Source: Flavobacteriales bacterium (GTDB lineage: Bacteria > Bacteroidota > Bacteroidia > NS11-12g > UBA955). From it: 15,071 nucleotides of DNA. Positions within the stretch are counted from its first letter, which is position 1, and each line of letters starts with the position of its first letter. The notes under the pieces were generated by a model. It did no database searches. It was not told the DNA's origin and worked only from the letters and a program-made list of their open reading frames with translations. The stretch spans positions 1 to 15,071 of the forward strand of contig CANIZU010000029.1 of NCBI GenBank assembly GCA_947472115.1, read 5' to 3'. Below, piece by piece: positions 1 through 7,402 of this stretch. The translations under genes were made by a program, and so were the position numbers.

Positions 1-83
1 CGTTGGCAGAAAGTGTTATACCCGATGAGGATTCAATATTGGCGAGTCTCGATATTGAAGAATTGGAAGATTTGCTGAACTAA
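1..83 (+). CDS. 3' end of an unidentified gene
   Basis: The first 83 bases read open in the frame beginning at base 3 and end at a TAA at 81-83. The 26 visible residues are acidic and end in EELEDLLN. The fragment is too short and too low in complexity to assign to a family, so no function is proposed. The stop lies 11 bases before the ung start with no terminator between them, so this gene and ung are probably co-transcribed. Confidence 0.6.
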   Translation, partial: LAESVIPDEDSILASLDIEELEDLLN

Positions 84-94
84 TACTTTTTCTG

Positions 95-799
95 ATGGAG
101 GAGGGCTTCTTATTTAAGGCGTTTTCTGAACAAGCATCGGCCGATTGGATATTGGCGTTGTCAAATCAATTGTCGCCTTCGGATTTCTCGAAAATTGAAG
201 CGCAATTGATACGTAATGAGCGAGATGGCATTCCTTCCTATCCAGCAGTGGATGATATTTTTCATGCCTTTACACTAACACCATTGAATGATGTAAAATG
301 CGTGATTCTTGGGCAAGATCCATATCATCAACCTAATCAAGCCATGGGTTTATCGTTCTCGGTTCCTAGAGGCATGAAAATTCCGCCATCGCTTCGTAAT
401 ATTTTCAAGGAACTGGAATCGGATTTACTAATTAAGGCGCCTCAACATGGCGATTTAACGAATTGGGCGAGTGAAGGTGTTTTGTTGTTGAATACGATTT
501 GGACTGTTTCGGATAGTTCGCCGCTATCGCATCAAAAGCTAGGATGGGAGCGGTTTGTTGAGAAAACACTGACCGTTTTGTCTAGTCAAAACCCCTTCGT
601 CGTATTTGTATTATGGGGAAAATCGGCTCAAGTATTCTCTCGTTGTGTTGATGAAAGCAAGCACTTGGTAATTGTTGGCGTCCATCCCAGTCCACTGTCG
701 GCCCATTGCGGTTTTTTTGGTTCAAACCCATTTTCTAAGATAAATGATGCCCTTTTTGCTCATGGAAAATCTTCCATAGATTGGCGATTGAATTCTTGA
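95..799 (+). CDS. ung: Uracil-DNA glycosylase, family 1
   Basis: Removes uracil from DNA by cutting the N-glycosidic bond, the first step of base-excision repair after cytosine deamination or dUTP misincorporation. The 234 residues match the usual size of family 1 UDG. The water-activating loop GQDPYH is at residues 73-78, with Asp75 as the expected catalytic base. The uracil-binding LLLNT motif is at 130-134 (Asn133), and the DNA-intercalating loop HPSPLSAH is at 197-204 with catalytic His197. All diagnostic residues are intact. The ATG at 95 is the first start after the upstream stop and is placed as expected for the family. There is no Shine-Dalgarno upstream, which is normal in Bacteroidota. 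It probably sits in an operon with the partial gene before it. The gap of 80 bases to ftsE contains that gene's own promoter-like element. Confidence 0.96.
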   Translation: MEEGFLFKAFSEQASADWILALSNQLSPSDFSKIEAQLIRNERDGIPSYPAVDDIFHAFTLTPLNDVKCVILGQDPYHQPNQAMGLSFSVPRGMKIPPSLRNIFKELESDLLIKAPQHGDLTNWASEGVLLLNTIWTVSDSSPLSHQKLGWERFVEKTLTVLSSQNPFVVFVLWGKSAQVFSRCVDESKHLVIVGVHPSPLSAHCGFFGSNPFSKINDALFAHGKSSIDWRLNS

Positions 800-867
800 G
801 CGATTGATAAATCAAACAGTAAATTTTGCTGTGAATATGTTTGTCAACTGTAAACGCTGGAATGAAA

Positions 868-875
868 TAAATTTG
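868..875 (+). promoter_or_regulatory. Bacteroidota -7 promoter element before ftsE
   Basis: TAAATTTG is an exact match to the Bacteroidota -7 consensus TAnnTTTG and ends 4 bases before the GTG start at 880. A TTTG at 840-843 is the only -33 candidate; its 24-base spacer is longer than the usual 19-21. If the element is used, transcription would begin at or next to the start codon, giving a leaderless or almost leaderless mRNA. Confidence 0.5.
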
Positions 876-879
876 ATAC

Positions 880-1563
880 GTGGAAAATCCAATAAGTATA
901 TCTGAAGCCACCATTCACCAAGGTAGCATTGCCATATTGCAAAATGTGAGTTTACAAGTATCAGAGGGCGAATTCGTTTATCTGATTGGTAGGACTGGCT
1001 CTGGCAAATCATCGTTGCTTAAAACCTTATACGGTGAATTGAAATTACAAGAGGGTAGAATTGATATCGCAGGATATGATTTGCAGTCAATTAAACCCCA
1101 AGAGGTTCCATTTTTACGTCGAAAATTGGGCATCGTATTCCAAGATTTTCAGCTGCTAACGGATCGAAATGTATTGGACAATTTGATGTTTGTGTTAAGT
1201 GCAACCGGATGGAAAAACAAGCACGAAATGTTGGATCGATGTAAAGCCGTTTTAGAAAAGGTGGGATTGCAAACCAAAGATTATAAGATACCTGCAGAAT
1301 TGAGTGGGGGTGAGCAACAACGTTTGGTAATAGCTCGTGCTTTACTGAATGACCCCAAAGTATTGCTTGCTGATGAACCTACGGGTAATTTAGATCCAGA
1401 AGTCAGCGATGAAATTATGATGCTCCTTAAAAATATCGCCCGCGAGGGGACGGCTATCTTAATGGCGACGCATGATTATCGTTTGATACAAAAGTTTGGT
1501 GGAACCGTTTGTAAGCTGGAGGATCGTACGCTTAAATTGGTCGATTCGTTTCAAATTACATAG
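880..1563 (+). CDS. ftsE: Cell-division ABC transporter ATPase FtsE
   Basis: ATP-binding subunit that with the membrane protein FtsX forms the FtsEX complex, which couples ATP hydrolysis to activation of cell-wall hydrolases at the division site. All ABC motifs are intact in 227 residues: Walker A GRTGSGKS at 37-44, Q-loop Gln88, signature LSGGEQQR at 141-148, Walker B ending ADEP at 164-167 with catalytic Glu166, and switch His198. The stretch around EVPFLRRKLGIVFQDF (75-90) is typical of FtsE. The close alternative is a LolD/MacB-type exporter ATPase, but the sequence fits Bacteroidota FtsE better. The start is a GTG: an in-frame TGA lies at 874-876, so no earlier start is possible. FtsX is not in the window, which is common in this phylum, where the two genes are often unlinked. 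Confidence 0.88.
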   Translation: MENPISISEATIHQGSIAILQNVSLQVSEGEFVYLIGRTGSGKSSLLKTLYGELKLQEGRIDIAGYDLQSIKPQEVPFLRRKLGIVFQDFQLLTDRNVLDNLMFVLSATGWKNKHEMLDRCKAVLEKVGLQTKDYKIPAELSGGEQQRLVIARALLNDPKVLLADEPTGNLDPEVSDEIMMLLKNIAREGTAILMATHDYRLIQKFGGTVCKLEDRTLKLVDSFQIT

Positions 1564-1570
1564 TATGTAA

Positions 1571-1585
1571 CATTGATAATCAATG
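1571..1585. terminator. Inverted repeat between convergent genes, possible weak bidirectional terminator
   Basis: CATTGAT and ATCAATG flank a single central base, making a near-perfect 15-base palindrome. It lies between the ftsE stop and the stop codon of the opposing membrane protein gene, and overlaps the latter. As RNA it would fold to about five pairs with a five-base loop. No T-tract follows on either strand, so a canonical intrinsic terminator is not supported. A protein-binding site is equally possible. Confidence 0.3.
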
Positions 1586-3172
1586 GCTTATGCACACACT
1601 TCTAACCATTTTGTATAATTGAAGTCTACGTCGTGGTGAACTGCAGCTATCCTGTCTCACGGTTTGCCAGGTCCGAATAGATAAATCGTTTTTCAGTTTG
1701 GGATCGATCAACAATGCCGCCCTTGATCCGCTAGGAATTTGATTGAATAGGATCGTGTTGTCGGTGTAAACTTCTAGGCTTGTATCGGTCATAGACTTAT
1801 TGATACTGAGTATTTCATTGGGATTCTGACCTATTAGAAAATGCCCTTCCGATATATTGATTTTGACTTCGACGTTCGTTTTGTTCTTCATTGCATTAAA
1901 GTTGAGCTTTTGAATTGCATCTTCATATTCCAATTGATTTTGAATGGCAATTGCATTGGTTGAAATGAATACAAAAGGTTTCGTTGATCTCACTGTCGAT
2001 AGCAATTTACTGGTTAATCCAATGTCATTAAAGGAACCCATAAACGTTGGAACGATGAAAAATACGGTGTTATAAATCCAAATACCCAGTGCTATTTTAC
2101 GAATGTGTGTCAATATTGGTATTATTCCATCGTGAAATGACAATATAAATAACATGGGTAGCATAACCATGAATTCAGCATTACCTACAGAATAAAAAGC
2201 AAATGCGAGCTGCAGGATAAAAGCGATAAAAAAGGGATTTTTCGCTCGGTTAATGAGATTTGAGAGAGATGCTAGCTGCTTAATTTTTGATGCAAATCGA
2301 CGCATTTGTTTTTTCAACGAAATACCTAAACCATAAAAGGATAGCACCGCTCCGCCTATTCCAATGAGTGATAGGACTGTCCAATTTTCAATCAAAATCA
2401 ACATATTTCCGTGAACCTGAAAGATTGTCCTAAATCCATTGATCAGGGTGAATTTTAGATTGTTGATGTTTGGTATGACTTGGACCAGCCCGGCATCGAC
2501 ATCATGAAGAATGAAACTCGATATAGATTGGTTTGATTGAATCGCAAATAAAATATAGAACAATATTATAGTGAAAGCGGATAGGACGACAGCCATGAAT
2601 CTTCTTCGATAAATGCCGCTTACCACGAATGCGAGAAACCAGAAAATATAACTTTGATGAAAGAGTACGGAAATCGCTAGTAATAGGAAGCCCATATATT
2701 CATGGGATTTAGAATTGTTAAAATTTGTTATCAAATGACTTCCGAGTAAGGCAGAAAAGAGAGGAAGGATATAAGTCTCGTTTTCTAGCGAAAATCGCAA
2801 TACGCCAAAACATCCCGCGACTAATAATGTCCAATAGATCGATTGATTCTGATTGTATTTGAGGGCTAAAAGAACTTTATAGAAAACGAATATCGCAAAG
2901 CCATAGAACATCCAATTCATTGCGGTAAAACCGTTGATTGGGTTGATTTTACAAGATATAAAAATCGGTTTTAAAGCATAGCACAGGTAGTTGTAAAACA
3001 AATGGTGCGCTGAAACGAGCTCTTTTGATTGCCATGAATCTGCCTGAATAACGTCAGCAGCATAGCCCCAGCCGTCGCCTGTATGTCCAATAGGGACAGA
3101 TAGCAATAGGGCGCCGAAAATGACAAAAATTGCAACAAATAAATAACCAATTGCATTTATTGAAAATCGCAT
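1580..3172 (-). CDS. Polytopic membrane protein, possible GT-C-type glycosyltransferase, function unknown
   Basis: I do not recognise a named family. From the ATG at 3172 the protein has 530 residues. The first membrane helix spans about residues 8-27 and is followed by an extracytoplasmic loop with TGDGWGY (Asp33) and an SAHHLFYN segment (His56-His57). Many further hydrophobic helices run to about residue 385, and a soluble tail of roughly 140 residues completes the protein. An acidic residue in the first loop after helix 1, with a long multi-helix core, resembles GT-C enzymes that take sugars from polyprenyl phosphates; this is a topological resemblance, not a motif match. A TTG at 3211 would extend the frame but overlaps cca. 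The ATG at 3172 is preferred because an exact -7 element lies 5 bases upstream. The gene is convergent with ftsE and divergent from cca. Confidence 0.75.
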   Translation of the reverse strand: MRFSINAIGYLFVAIFVIFGALLLSVPIGHTGDGWGYAADVIQADSWQSKELVSAHHLFYNYLCYALKPIFISCKINPINGFTAMNWMFYGFAIFVFYKVLLALKYNQNQSIYWTLLVAGCFGVLRFSLENETYILPLFSALLGSHLITNFNNSKSHEYMGFLLLAISVLFHQSYIFWFLAFVVSGIYRRRFMAVVLSAFTIILFYILFAIQSNQSISSFILHDVDAGLVQVIPNINNLKFTLINGFRTIFQVHGNMLILIENWTVLSLIGIGGAVLSFYGLGISLKKQMRRFASKIKQLASLSNLINRAKNPFFIAFILQLAFAFYSVGNAEFMVMLPMLFILSFHDGIIPILTHIRKIALGIWIYNTVFFIVPTFMGSFNDIGLTSKLLSTVRSTKPFVFISTNAIAIQNQLEYEDAIQKLNFNAMKNKTNVEVKINISEGHFLIGQNPNEILSINKSMTDTSLEVYTDNTILFNQIPSGSRAALLIDPKLKNDLSIRTWQTVRQDSCSSPRRRLQLYKMVRSVCISH

Positions 3173-3177
3173 CGCAA

Positions 3178-3185
3178 CAAATATA
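3178..3185 (-). promoter_or_regulatory. -7 promoter element for the minus-strand membrane protein
   Basis: Read on the minus strand this is TATATTTG, an exact TAnnTTTG match ending 5 bases before the ATG at 3172. A TTG on the same strand (3211-3209) is a possible -33 with a 23-base spacer, slightly long. The predicted transcript would have almost no leader. It overlaps the divergent cca promoter. Confidence 0.5.
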
Positions 3186-3193
3186 GGGTGTGC

Positions 3194-3201
3194 TATCTTT
3201 G
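3194..3201 (+). promoter_or_regulatory. -7 promoter element before cca
   Basis: TATCTTTG matches TAnnTTTG exactly and is followed after 4 bases by the GTG at 3206, the same geometry as at ftsE. No good -33 TTG is seen at the usual distance. The element supports GTG 3206 over the earlier in-frame GTG 3188, which would lie upstream of the promoter. Confidence 0.5.
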
Positions 3202-3205
3202 TGCG

Positions 3206-4621
3206 GTGCAATCGGCTTTAGAGAATCCAATATTTAAATTAATAGGCAAAACTGCCGATAGGTTAGATTTGCGTGCCTATGTCGTTGGTGGGTTTGTTAG
3301 GGATTTGTTATTGCAGCGTGAAAACAAGGACATCGACATTGTTGTTGTGGGCAATGGGGTGGAGTTCGCTCAAGCGGTTGCGAAGGATTTCGACAATGAC
3401 TGTAGCTTGAGTGTTTTTAGAAATTTCGGAACGGCTCAAATTAAGTTTGATGATTGGATTATCGAGTTTATTGGTGCGAGGAAAGAGAGTTATCGTCGGG
3501 ATTCTAGAAAGCCAATTGTGGAAGATGGGACCCTTGAAGACGATCAAAATAGGAGAGACTTTACCATTAATTCCATGTATCTATCGTTAAATTGCGATAA
3601 TTATGGTGAATTATACGACCCTTTCAATGGAATACAGGATTTGCAAAATATGGTCATCAAAACCTGTGCAGATCCACAAATTACTTTTGATGATGATCCG
3701 TTGAGAATGCTACGAGGGATTCGTTTTGCTACGAGGTTGAATTTTAGGATTGATGTTCAAACCTTTGAGGCTATCAAAGCAAATGTTTCAAGAATAGAAA
3801 TTGTATCTCAAGAACGAATTTCTGATGAGATCAATGGAATGATCATGTGCGAAAAACCCAGCAGAGCGTTCGAAATGATGTCGAACACGGGCTTGTTGGA
3901 CATCCTTTTCCCCGAAATGATGCTGTTGCACGGCGTGGAAACGCGAAATGGCAAATCTCACAAGGATAATTTCTTCCATACACTGCAAGTGCTAGATAAC
4001 ATTTGTCAGTTTACTGATAATCTATGGTTGCGCTGGGCGGCAATTCTGCATGACATAGCCAAACCGGCGACAAAAAGATTTGATAATCAGCACGGATGGA
4101 CATTCCACGGTCATGAAGATAAAGGATCTAGAATGGTGAAAGGCATTTTTAGGCGGATGCGTTTGCCGCTAGATGATAAAATGCGATATGTATCCAAACT
4201 GGTATTATTGCATTTACGTCCGATCGTGCTTTCTCAGGAAATCGTGACTGACAGTGCAGTTCGTAGGTTAATTGTAGATGCTGGGGAGCATGTTACCGAT
4301 TTAGTTACCCTGTGCAGAGCTGATATCACTAGTAAAAACGAGGCGAAAGTCGAGAAGCACCTCAAAAACCTGGTTAAGGTCCAAGAGAAGATAAACGAGG
4401 TCATATCTAAAGATGAGCTCAGAAACTGGCAACCTGTACTTACCGGCAATCATATTAAAACATATTTCCAAATTCGAGATCCTCAGCATATTGGCATGAT
4501 CAAAGAAGCGGTTCGAGAAATGATTTTGGACGGTCAAATCGCCAACGAATTGGACGTTGCAATGGAAAGGGCAATTGCGGTTGCAAAGGATTTAGGTGTG
4601 TTTCCCAAATCACAAGGGTAA
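3206..4621 (+). CDS. cca: CCA-adding tRNA nucleotidyltransferase with HD domain
   Basis: Adds or repairs the 3'-terminal CCA of tRNAs, using CTP and ATP without a nucleic-acid template. Counting from GTG 3206 the protein has 471 residues. The class II nucleotidyltransferase head carries GGFVRD at 28-33 and the metal-binding DID at 42-44. It continues with the RRDFTINSM motif and the DDPLRMLRGIRFATR segment that lines the nucleotide pocket. The second half has an HD-type phosphohydrolase signature (ILHDIAKP, then HGHEDKG), as in the HD-bearing CCA/poly(A) polymerase relatives of this phylum. Poly(A) polymerase activity cannot be excluded from sequence alone. A longer reading from GTG 3188 adds six residues but starts upstream of the -7 element, so 3206 is preferred. 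The next gene, serS, follows after 69 bases. Confidence 0.9.
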   Translation: MQSALENPIFKLIGKTADRLDLRAYVVGGFVRDLLLQRENKDIDIVVVGNGVEFAQAVAKDFDNDCSLSVFRNFGTAQIKFDDWIIEFIGARKESYRRDSRKPIVEDGTLEDDQNRRDFTINSMYLSLNCDNYGELYDPFNGIQDLQNMVIKTCADPQITFDDDPLRMLRGIRFATRLNFRIDVQTFEAIKANVSRIEIVSQERISDEINGMIMCEKPSRAFEMMSNTGLLDILFPEMMLLHGVETRNGKSHKDNFFHTLQVLDNICQFTDNLWLRWAAILHDIAKPATKRFDNQHGWTFHGHEDKGSRMVKGIFRRMRLPLDDKMRYVSKLVLLHLRPIVLSQEIVTDSAVRRLIVDAGEHVTDLVTLCRADITSKNEAKVEKHLKNLVKVQEKINEVISKDELRNWQPVLTGNHIKTYFQIRDPQHIGMIKEAVREMILDGQIANELDVAMERAIAVAKDLGVFPKSQG

Positions 4622-4672
4622 GAATTAGACCACGAGATTGGGATTCCCTTCAATTTCTTCGAATAAAATCAC

Positions 4673-4680
4673 GAAATTTG
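4673..4680 (+). promoter_or_regulatory. Near-match -7 element before serS
   Basis: GAAATTTG differs from TAnnTTTG only at its first base and ends 10 bases before the serS ATG. No convincing -33 is present. It is a weaker candidate than those before ftsE, cca and the cystathionine beta-synthase gene; serS could also be read through from cca, since no terminator is visible in the 69-base gap. Confidence 0.25.
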
Positions 4681-4690
4681 CATTCTAGTT

Positions 4691-5962
4691 ATGTTACAAA
4701 TTGCCAATATTAGAAAAAATGCCAAAGAAATAGCTGAGCGTTTGGCTATTCGTGGTTTGGATGGAGAAGCCTTGATGTCATCTGTTTTAGAAATGGACGA
4801 AAGAAATCGTTCAAAAAGGACAGAAATGGAATCGTTACAAGCCAAGGGCAATCAGATTACATCGCAAATTGGCGAATTGTATAAAACAGGCAAAAAAGCC
4901 GAGGGTGATATTTTGAAATTGCAGAGTGTCGAAATTAAAGACTCGCTAAAGCAATTAGAATCGGATGTTGAATTATTGGATCAGGAATTAACACAACTGT
5001 TATTGACCATTCCAAATACGCCTTCTGTTGAGGTTCCCAAGGGAAAAACACCGGAAGACAACAAACAGGTGTTCTTATGGGGCGAAATGCCCAAGTTGCA
5101 TGAGGGAGCCTTGCCGCACTGGGAATTGGCGGCTAAATATGATATCATCGATTTCGAATTGGGTGTAAAAATTGCAGGTGCGGGTTTTCCTGTATACAAG
5201 GGAAAAGGTGCCATTTTTCAGCGTGCATTAATCCAGTTTTTTCTAAATGAAGCAGGGAAAGCCGGATACATGGAAATTCAACCTCCATTGATGGTTAACG
5301 CAGACAGTGGATATGGTACGGGTCAATTGCCTGATAAGGAAGGTCAGATGTATCATGTGGGTGTGGATGATTTGTATTTGATTCCCACAGCAGAGGTACC
5401 CATCACCAATTTATATAGGGATGTAATTCTTCAAGAATCTCAATTGCCAGTCAAAAATGCAGGACATACACCTTGTTTCCGTCGTGAAGCCGGAAGTTAT
5501 GGCGCTCATGTAAGAGGTTTGAATCGCTTGCATCAGTTTGATAAAATAGAAATAGTACAAATTGTTAAGCCTGAGGGTTCATACGAAGTGCTGGAAGAAA
5601 TGAATCAATACGTGCAAGGATTATTACAAAAGCTGGGATTGCATTACCGTGTATTATTGCTTTGTGGCGGCGATATGGGCTTTACGAGTGCAAAAACCTA
5701 TGATATGGAAGTTTGGAGCGCAGCCCAAGAAAAATGGTTGGAATGTAGTTCGGTGAGTAATTTTGAAACTTTCCAAACCACACGCTTAAAATGTCGTTTC
5801 CGCAACGCTGAAGGAAAAACCGAATTGGCCCATAGCTTAAACGGTTCAGCCTTGGCATTGCCGAGAATCGTAGCGTCGTTGCTAGAAAATTATCAAACGC
5901 CAGAAGGTATTGTTGTACCAGAGGAATTGGTGAAATATACAGGATTCACAATGATCAACTAA
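4691..5962 (+). CDS. serS: Seryl-tRNA synthetase
   Basis: Class II aminoacyl-tRNA synthetase that charges tRNA-Ser, and tRNA-Sec where present, with serine. The 423 residues match the standard bacterial length. The charged segment of about residues 30-100 is the long antiparallel coiled-coil arm that grips the tRNA extra arm. The catalytic core shows TAEVPITNLYRD, motif 2 around CFRREAGSYG and RGLNRLHQFDKIE, and motif 3 around LNGSALALPR. The C-terminus ends in the usual GI-VPE-L pattern. It starts at ATG 4691 with MLQIANIRKN, a typical N-terminus, and no Shine-Dalgarno precedes it. A DinB-like gene starts 3 bases after the stop and is almost certainly co-transcribed. Confidence 0.97.
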   Translation: MLQIANIRKNAKEIAERLAIRGLDGEALMSSVLEMDERNRSKRTEMESLQAKGNQITSQIGELYKTGKKAEGDILKLQSVEIKDSLKQLESDVELLDQELTQLLLTIPNTPSVEVPKGKTPEDNKQVFLWGEMPKLHEGALPHWELAAKYDIIDFELGVKIAGAGFPVYKGKGAIFQRALIQFFLNEAGKAGYMEIQPPLMVNADSGYGTGQLPDKEGQMYHVGVDDLYLIPTAEVPITNLYRDVILQESQLPVKNAGHTPCFRREAGSYGAHVRGLNRLHQFDKIEIVQIVKPEGSYEVLEEMNQYVQGLLQKLGLHYRVLLLCGGDMGFTSAKTYDMEVWSAAQEKWLECSSVSNFETFQTTRLKCRFRNAEGKTELAHSLNGSALALPRIVASLLENYQTPEGIVVPEELVKYTGFTMIN

Positions 5963-5965
5963 TTT

Positions 5966-6493
5966 ATGATCGAACCATTAAACTTGCCAAAATTTGACTG
6001 GGATGCACCTACATCTTTGGGTGAATTGTTGAATCATGTTTTAGAGATACAACATTTCCCTACGGAATTGGCCAAGGTGATTTCCACTATTCAGGAATCT
6101 CAGTGGGATTTGAGCTATCGAGAAGGTGGATGGTCGATTAAGCAAATTGTGCATCATTTGGCGGATTCACACATGAATGCCTACGTCAGGACCAAACACA
6201 TTATCACCCAAGATCAATCTCAAATTCAACCGTATGATGAGAATGCTTGGGCAAGTTCTCTCGATGCAGATTTTCATCATGAAGCGTCTTATTTGATTTT
6301 ATTGGGATTGCATCAGAAATGGTCGTTGTTGTTGCTTGAATCTCTAAAGGATGCTGCGAATCAGTTGGTAAAAACGCTAGAACACCCTGAAAGCGGACGT
6401 CAAGTGAGTTTGAGCGACCTAATTCGACATTACGCTTGGCACGGAACGCACCATTTAGAGCAAATTAAATATGCTCTGACTGTCAATAATTGA
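5966..6493 (+). CDS. DinB/YfiT-family putative metal-dependent thiol S-transferase
   Basis: 175-residue four-helix-bundle protein of the DinB superfamily, closest in pattern to Bacillus YfiT/BstA, a metal-dependent bacillithiol S-transferase family. The metal site is visible: histidines in IVHHLADSHMN (His63/His64, His69) and in WHGTHHLEQI (His159 and His163, four apart). The REGGWSIKQ lead-in and the PYDENAWA segment (90-96) are also characteristic of YfiT-type members. Cofactor and substrate are inferred: bacillithiol is made by some Bacteroidota, but no bsh gene is in the window. Members of this superfamily are often annotated simply as putative metal-dependent hydrolase. It follows serS by 3 bases, so it shares its transcript. 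Its stop at 6491-6493 abuts the stop of the opposing glycosyltransferase with no gap. Confidence 0.82.
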   Translation: MIEPLNLPKFDWDAPTSLGELLNHVLEIQHFPTELAKVISTIQESQWDLSYREGGWSIKQIVHHLADSHMNAYVRTKHIITQDQSQIQPYDENAWASSLDADFHHEASYLILLGLHQKWSLLLLESLKDAANQLVKTLEHPESGRQVSLSDLIRHYAWHGTHHLEQIKYALTVNN

Positions 6494-7294
6494 TTATTTG
6501 TAGTCGCGGAAAACTTTCCAAATCTGGTAGGGTACTTTCAAGAAGTCCGTCCAACCGATTTTTGACCCTTTCACGTCATTCCAAGTGCGAATGGGTACTT
6601 CAAGAATCATTTCTGTGGCTCTTTTGCCGTATTGCTTTTTCAATCTCAGTAACATCTCTACATCAAACAGCCACGATGTTTTGAAGGGTTGTTCCATACA
6701 AATGGGGATAAGATGAGACTTGAATATTTTAGCTCCACATTGCGTGTCGTGCACTTTCCAACCCAGGCCTTGGCTGATAAAAGTCGCGAATAACCGACCT
6801 GAATAGTGTCTAAAAACGGTTCTCTCAATTTTGGAGCCCAAACGAGCAACGCGAGAACCAATAATCATATCGGGATCTGAGTCTTTTGCCAAGTGGAAAA
6901 ACCAAGATAGCTCCGAAAAGGGTGTCGCCAAATCTGCATCCCAAAATCCAAAGTATTTGGCATCAATGATTCCGTTTCCAATGGTTTCACAGTTTAGAAG
7001 AAATGTTGGAGCGGGGGTGTTGTTTGATAATGCATCGGCCCATAATAATCCGCGTTGCACGGCGGTTGCTTTGCCTTGGTTGTCAATATAACTTAGAATA
7101 TGAATTCGATTCTGAACCTTAGAATCACAATTGGAATGTAATTGTCGCAATACTTCTATCGTCGCATCTTTGCTACCATCATTGACGAAAATCAATGTGA
7201 GATTTGGATTGTTGGACAACTCATTCAAATACGAATGCGTATCCAAACGGTCACTTTCATTGTAACAAGGAATTACGAGACAAGTTTTTTCCAT
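6494..7294 (-). CDS. Family 2 glycosyltransferase, ALG5-like (polyprenyl/dolichyl-phosphate sugar synthase type)
   Basis: Predicted cytoplasmic GT-A enzyme that transfers a sugar from a nucleotide sugar to a polyprenyl phosphate. From the ATG at 7294 it has 266 residues: VIPCYNE near the N-terminus, VNDGSKD at 37-43, NQGKATAVQRG at 72-82, the metal/nucleotide-binding DAD within FWDADLATP at 119-121, GSRVAR at 146-151, DTQCGAK at 183-189 and FDVEML at 210-215. DADLATP with TQCGAK is characteristic of the ALG5/DPG-synthase branch. There are no C-terminal membrane helices, unlike GtrB/ArnC proteins. About 25 residues before the DAD motif (roughly 89-114) look like a family-unusual insertion. A TTG at 7312 would add six residues; the ATG gives the standard GT2 N-terminus and is preferred. 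The sugar and acceptor cannot be read from sequence. Confidence 0.85.
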   Translation of the reverse strand: MEKTCLVIPCYNESDRLDTHSYLNELSNNPNLTLIFVNDGSKDATIEVLRQLHSNCDSKVQNRIHILSYIDNQGKATAVQRGLLWADALSNNTPAPTFLLNCETIGNGIIDAKYFGFWDADLATPFSELSWFFHLAKDSDPDMIIGSRVARLGSKIERTVFRHYSGRLFATFISQGLGWKVHDTQCGAKIFKSHLIPICMEQPFKTSWLFDVEMLLRLKKQYGKRATEMILEVPIRTWNDVKGSKIGWTDFLKVPYQIWKVFRDYK

Positions 7295-7384
7295 TCCAAA
7301 ATAGGGTGCCAAATTAGCATCGAAATCCGAAGCAACCTAAGCCGCGGTCAATTGTTTATGTCAGTTTTCACGATTTTTTCTAAA

Positions 7385-7402
7385 AAAGCGCTTTCGCGAA
7401 AG
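7385..7402. repeat. Two overlapping perfect palindromes upstream of the cystathionine beta-synthase gene
   Basis: AAAGCGCTTT at 7385-7394 and CTTTCGCGAAAG at 7391-7402 are both perfect palindromes that share CTTT. The second one ends directly against the -7 element at 7403. Their position, in the spacer where RNA polymerase binds, fits an operator for a dimeric repressor. The regulator is unknown. Confidence 0.45.

Noticed and set aside
784..808. Direct repeat GCGATTGA at 784-791 and 801-808 around the ung stop
   Set aside because: Only two 8-base copies, one inside coding sequence; easily due to chance.
812..1012. Minus-strand open frame of 66 codons over the ung-ftsE gap
   Set aside because: It mostly overlaps ftsE antisense, has no family signature, and codon content looks like a shadow of the real gene.
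3188..3205. Longer cca start at GTG 3188
   Set aside because: It would place the start codon upstream of and across the -7 element at 3194-3201; the GTG at 3206 gives the expected N-terminus and fits the promoter.
3173..3211. TTG start at 3211 for the minus-strand membrane protein
   Set aside because: It overlaps the cca start and the extra 13 residues precede a clear -7 element. The ATG at 3172 starts a normal N-terminal signal-anchor-like helix.
4614..4650. Possible terminator hairpin (AAGGG with CCCTT) after cca
   Set aside because: Only five pairs around a loop of more than 20 bases and no T-tract; not convincing.
7295..7312. TTG start at 7312 for the ALG5-like glycosyltransferase
   Set aside because: The ATG at 7294 gives the usual GT2 beginning just before VIPCYNE; the six extra residues add nothing recognisable.
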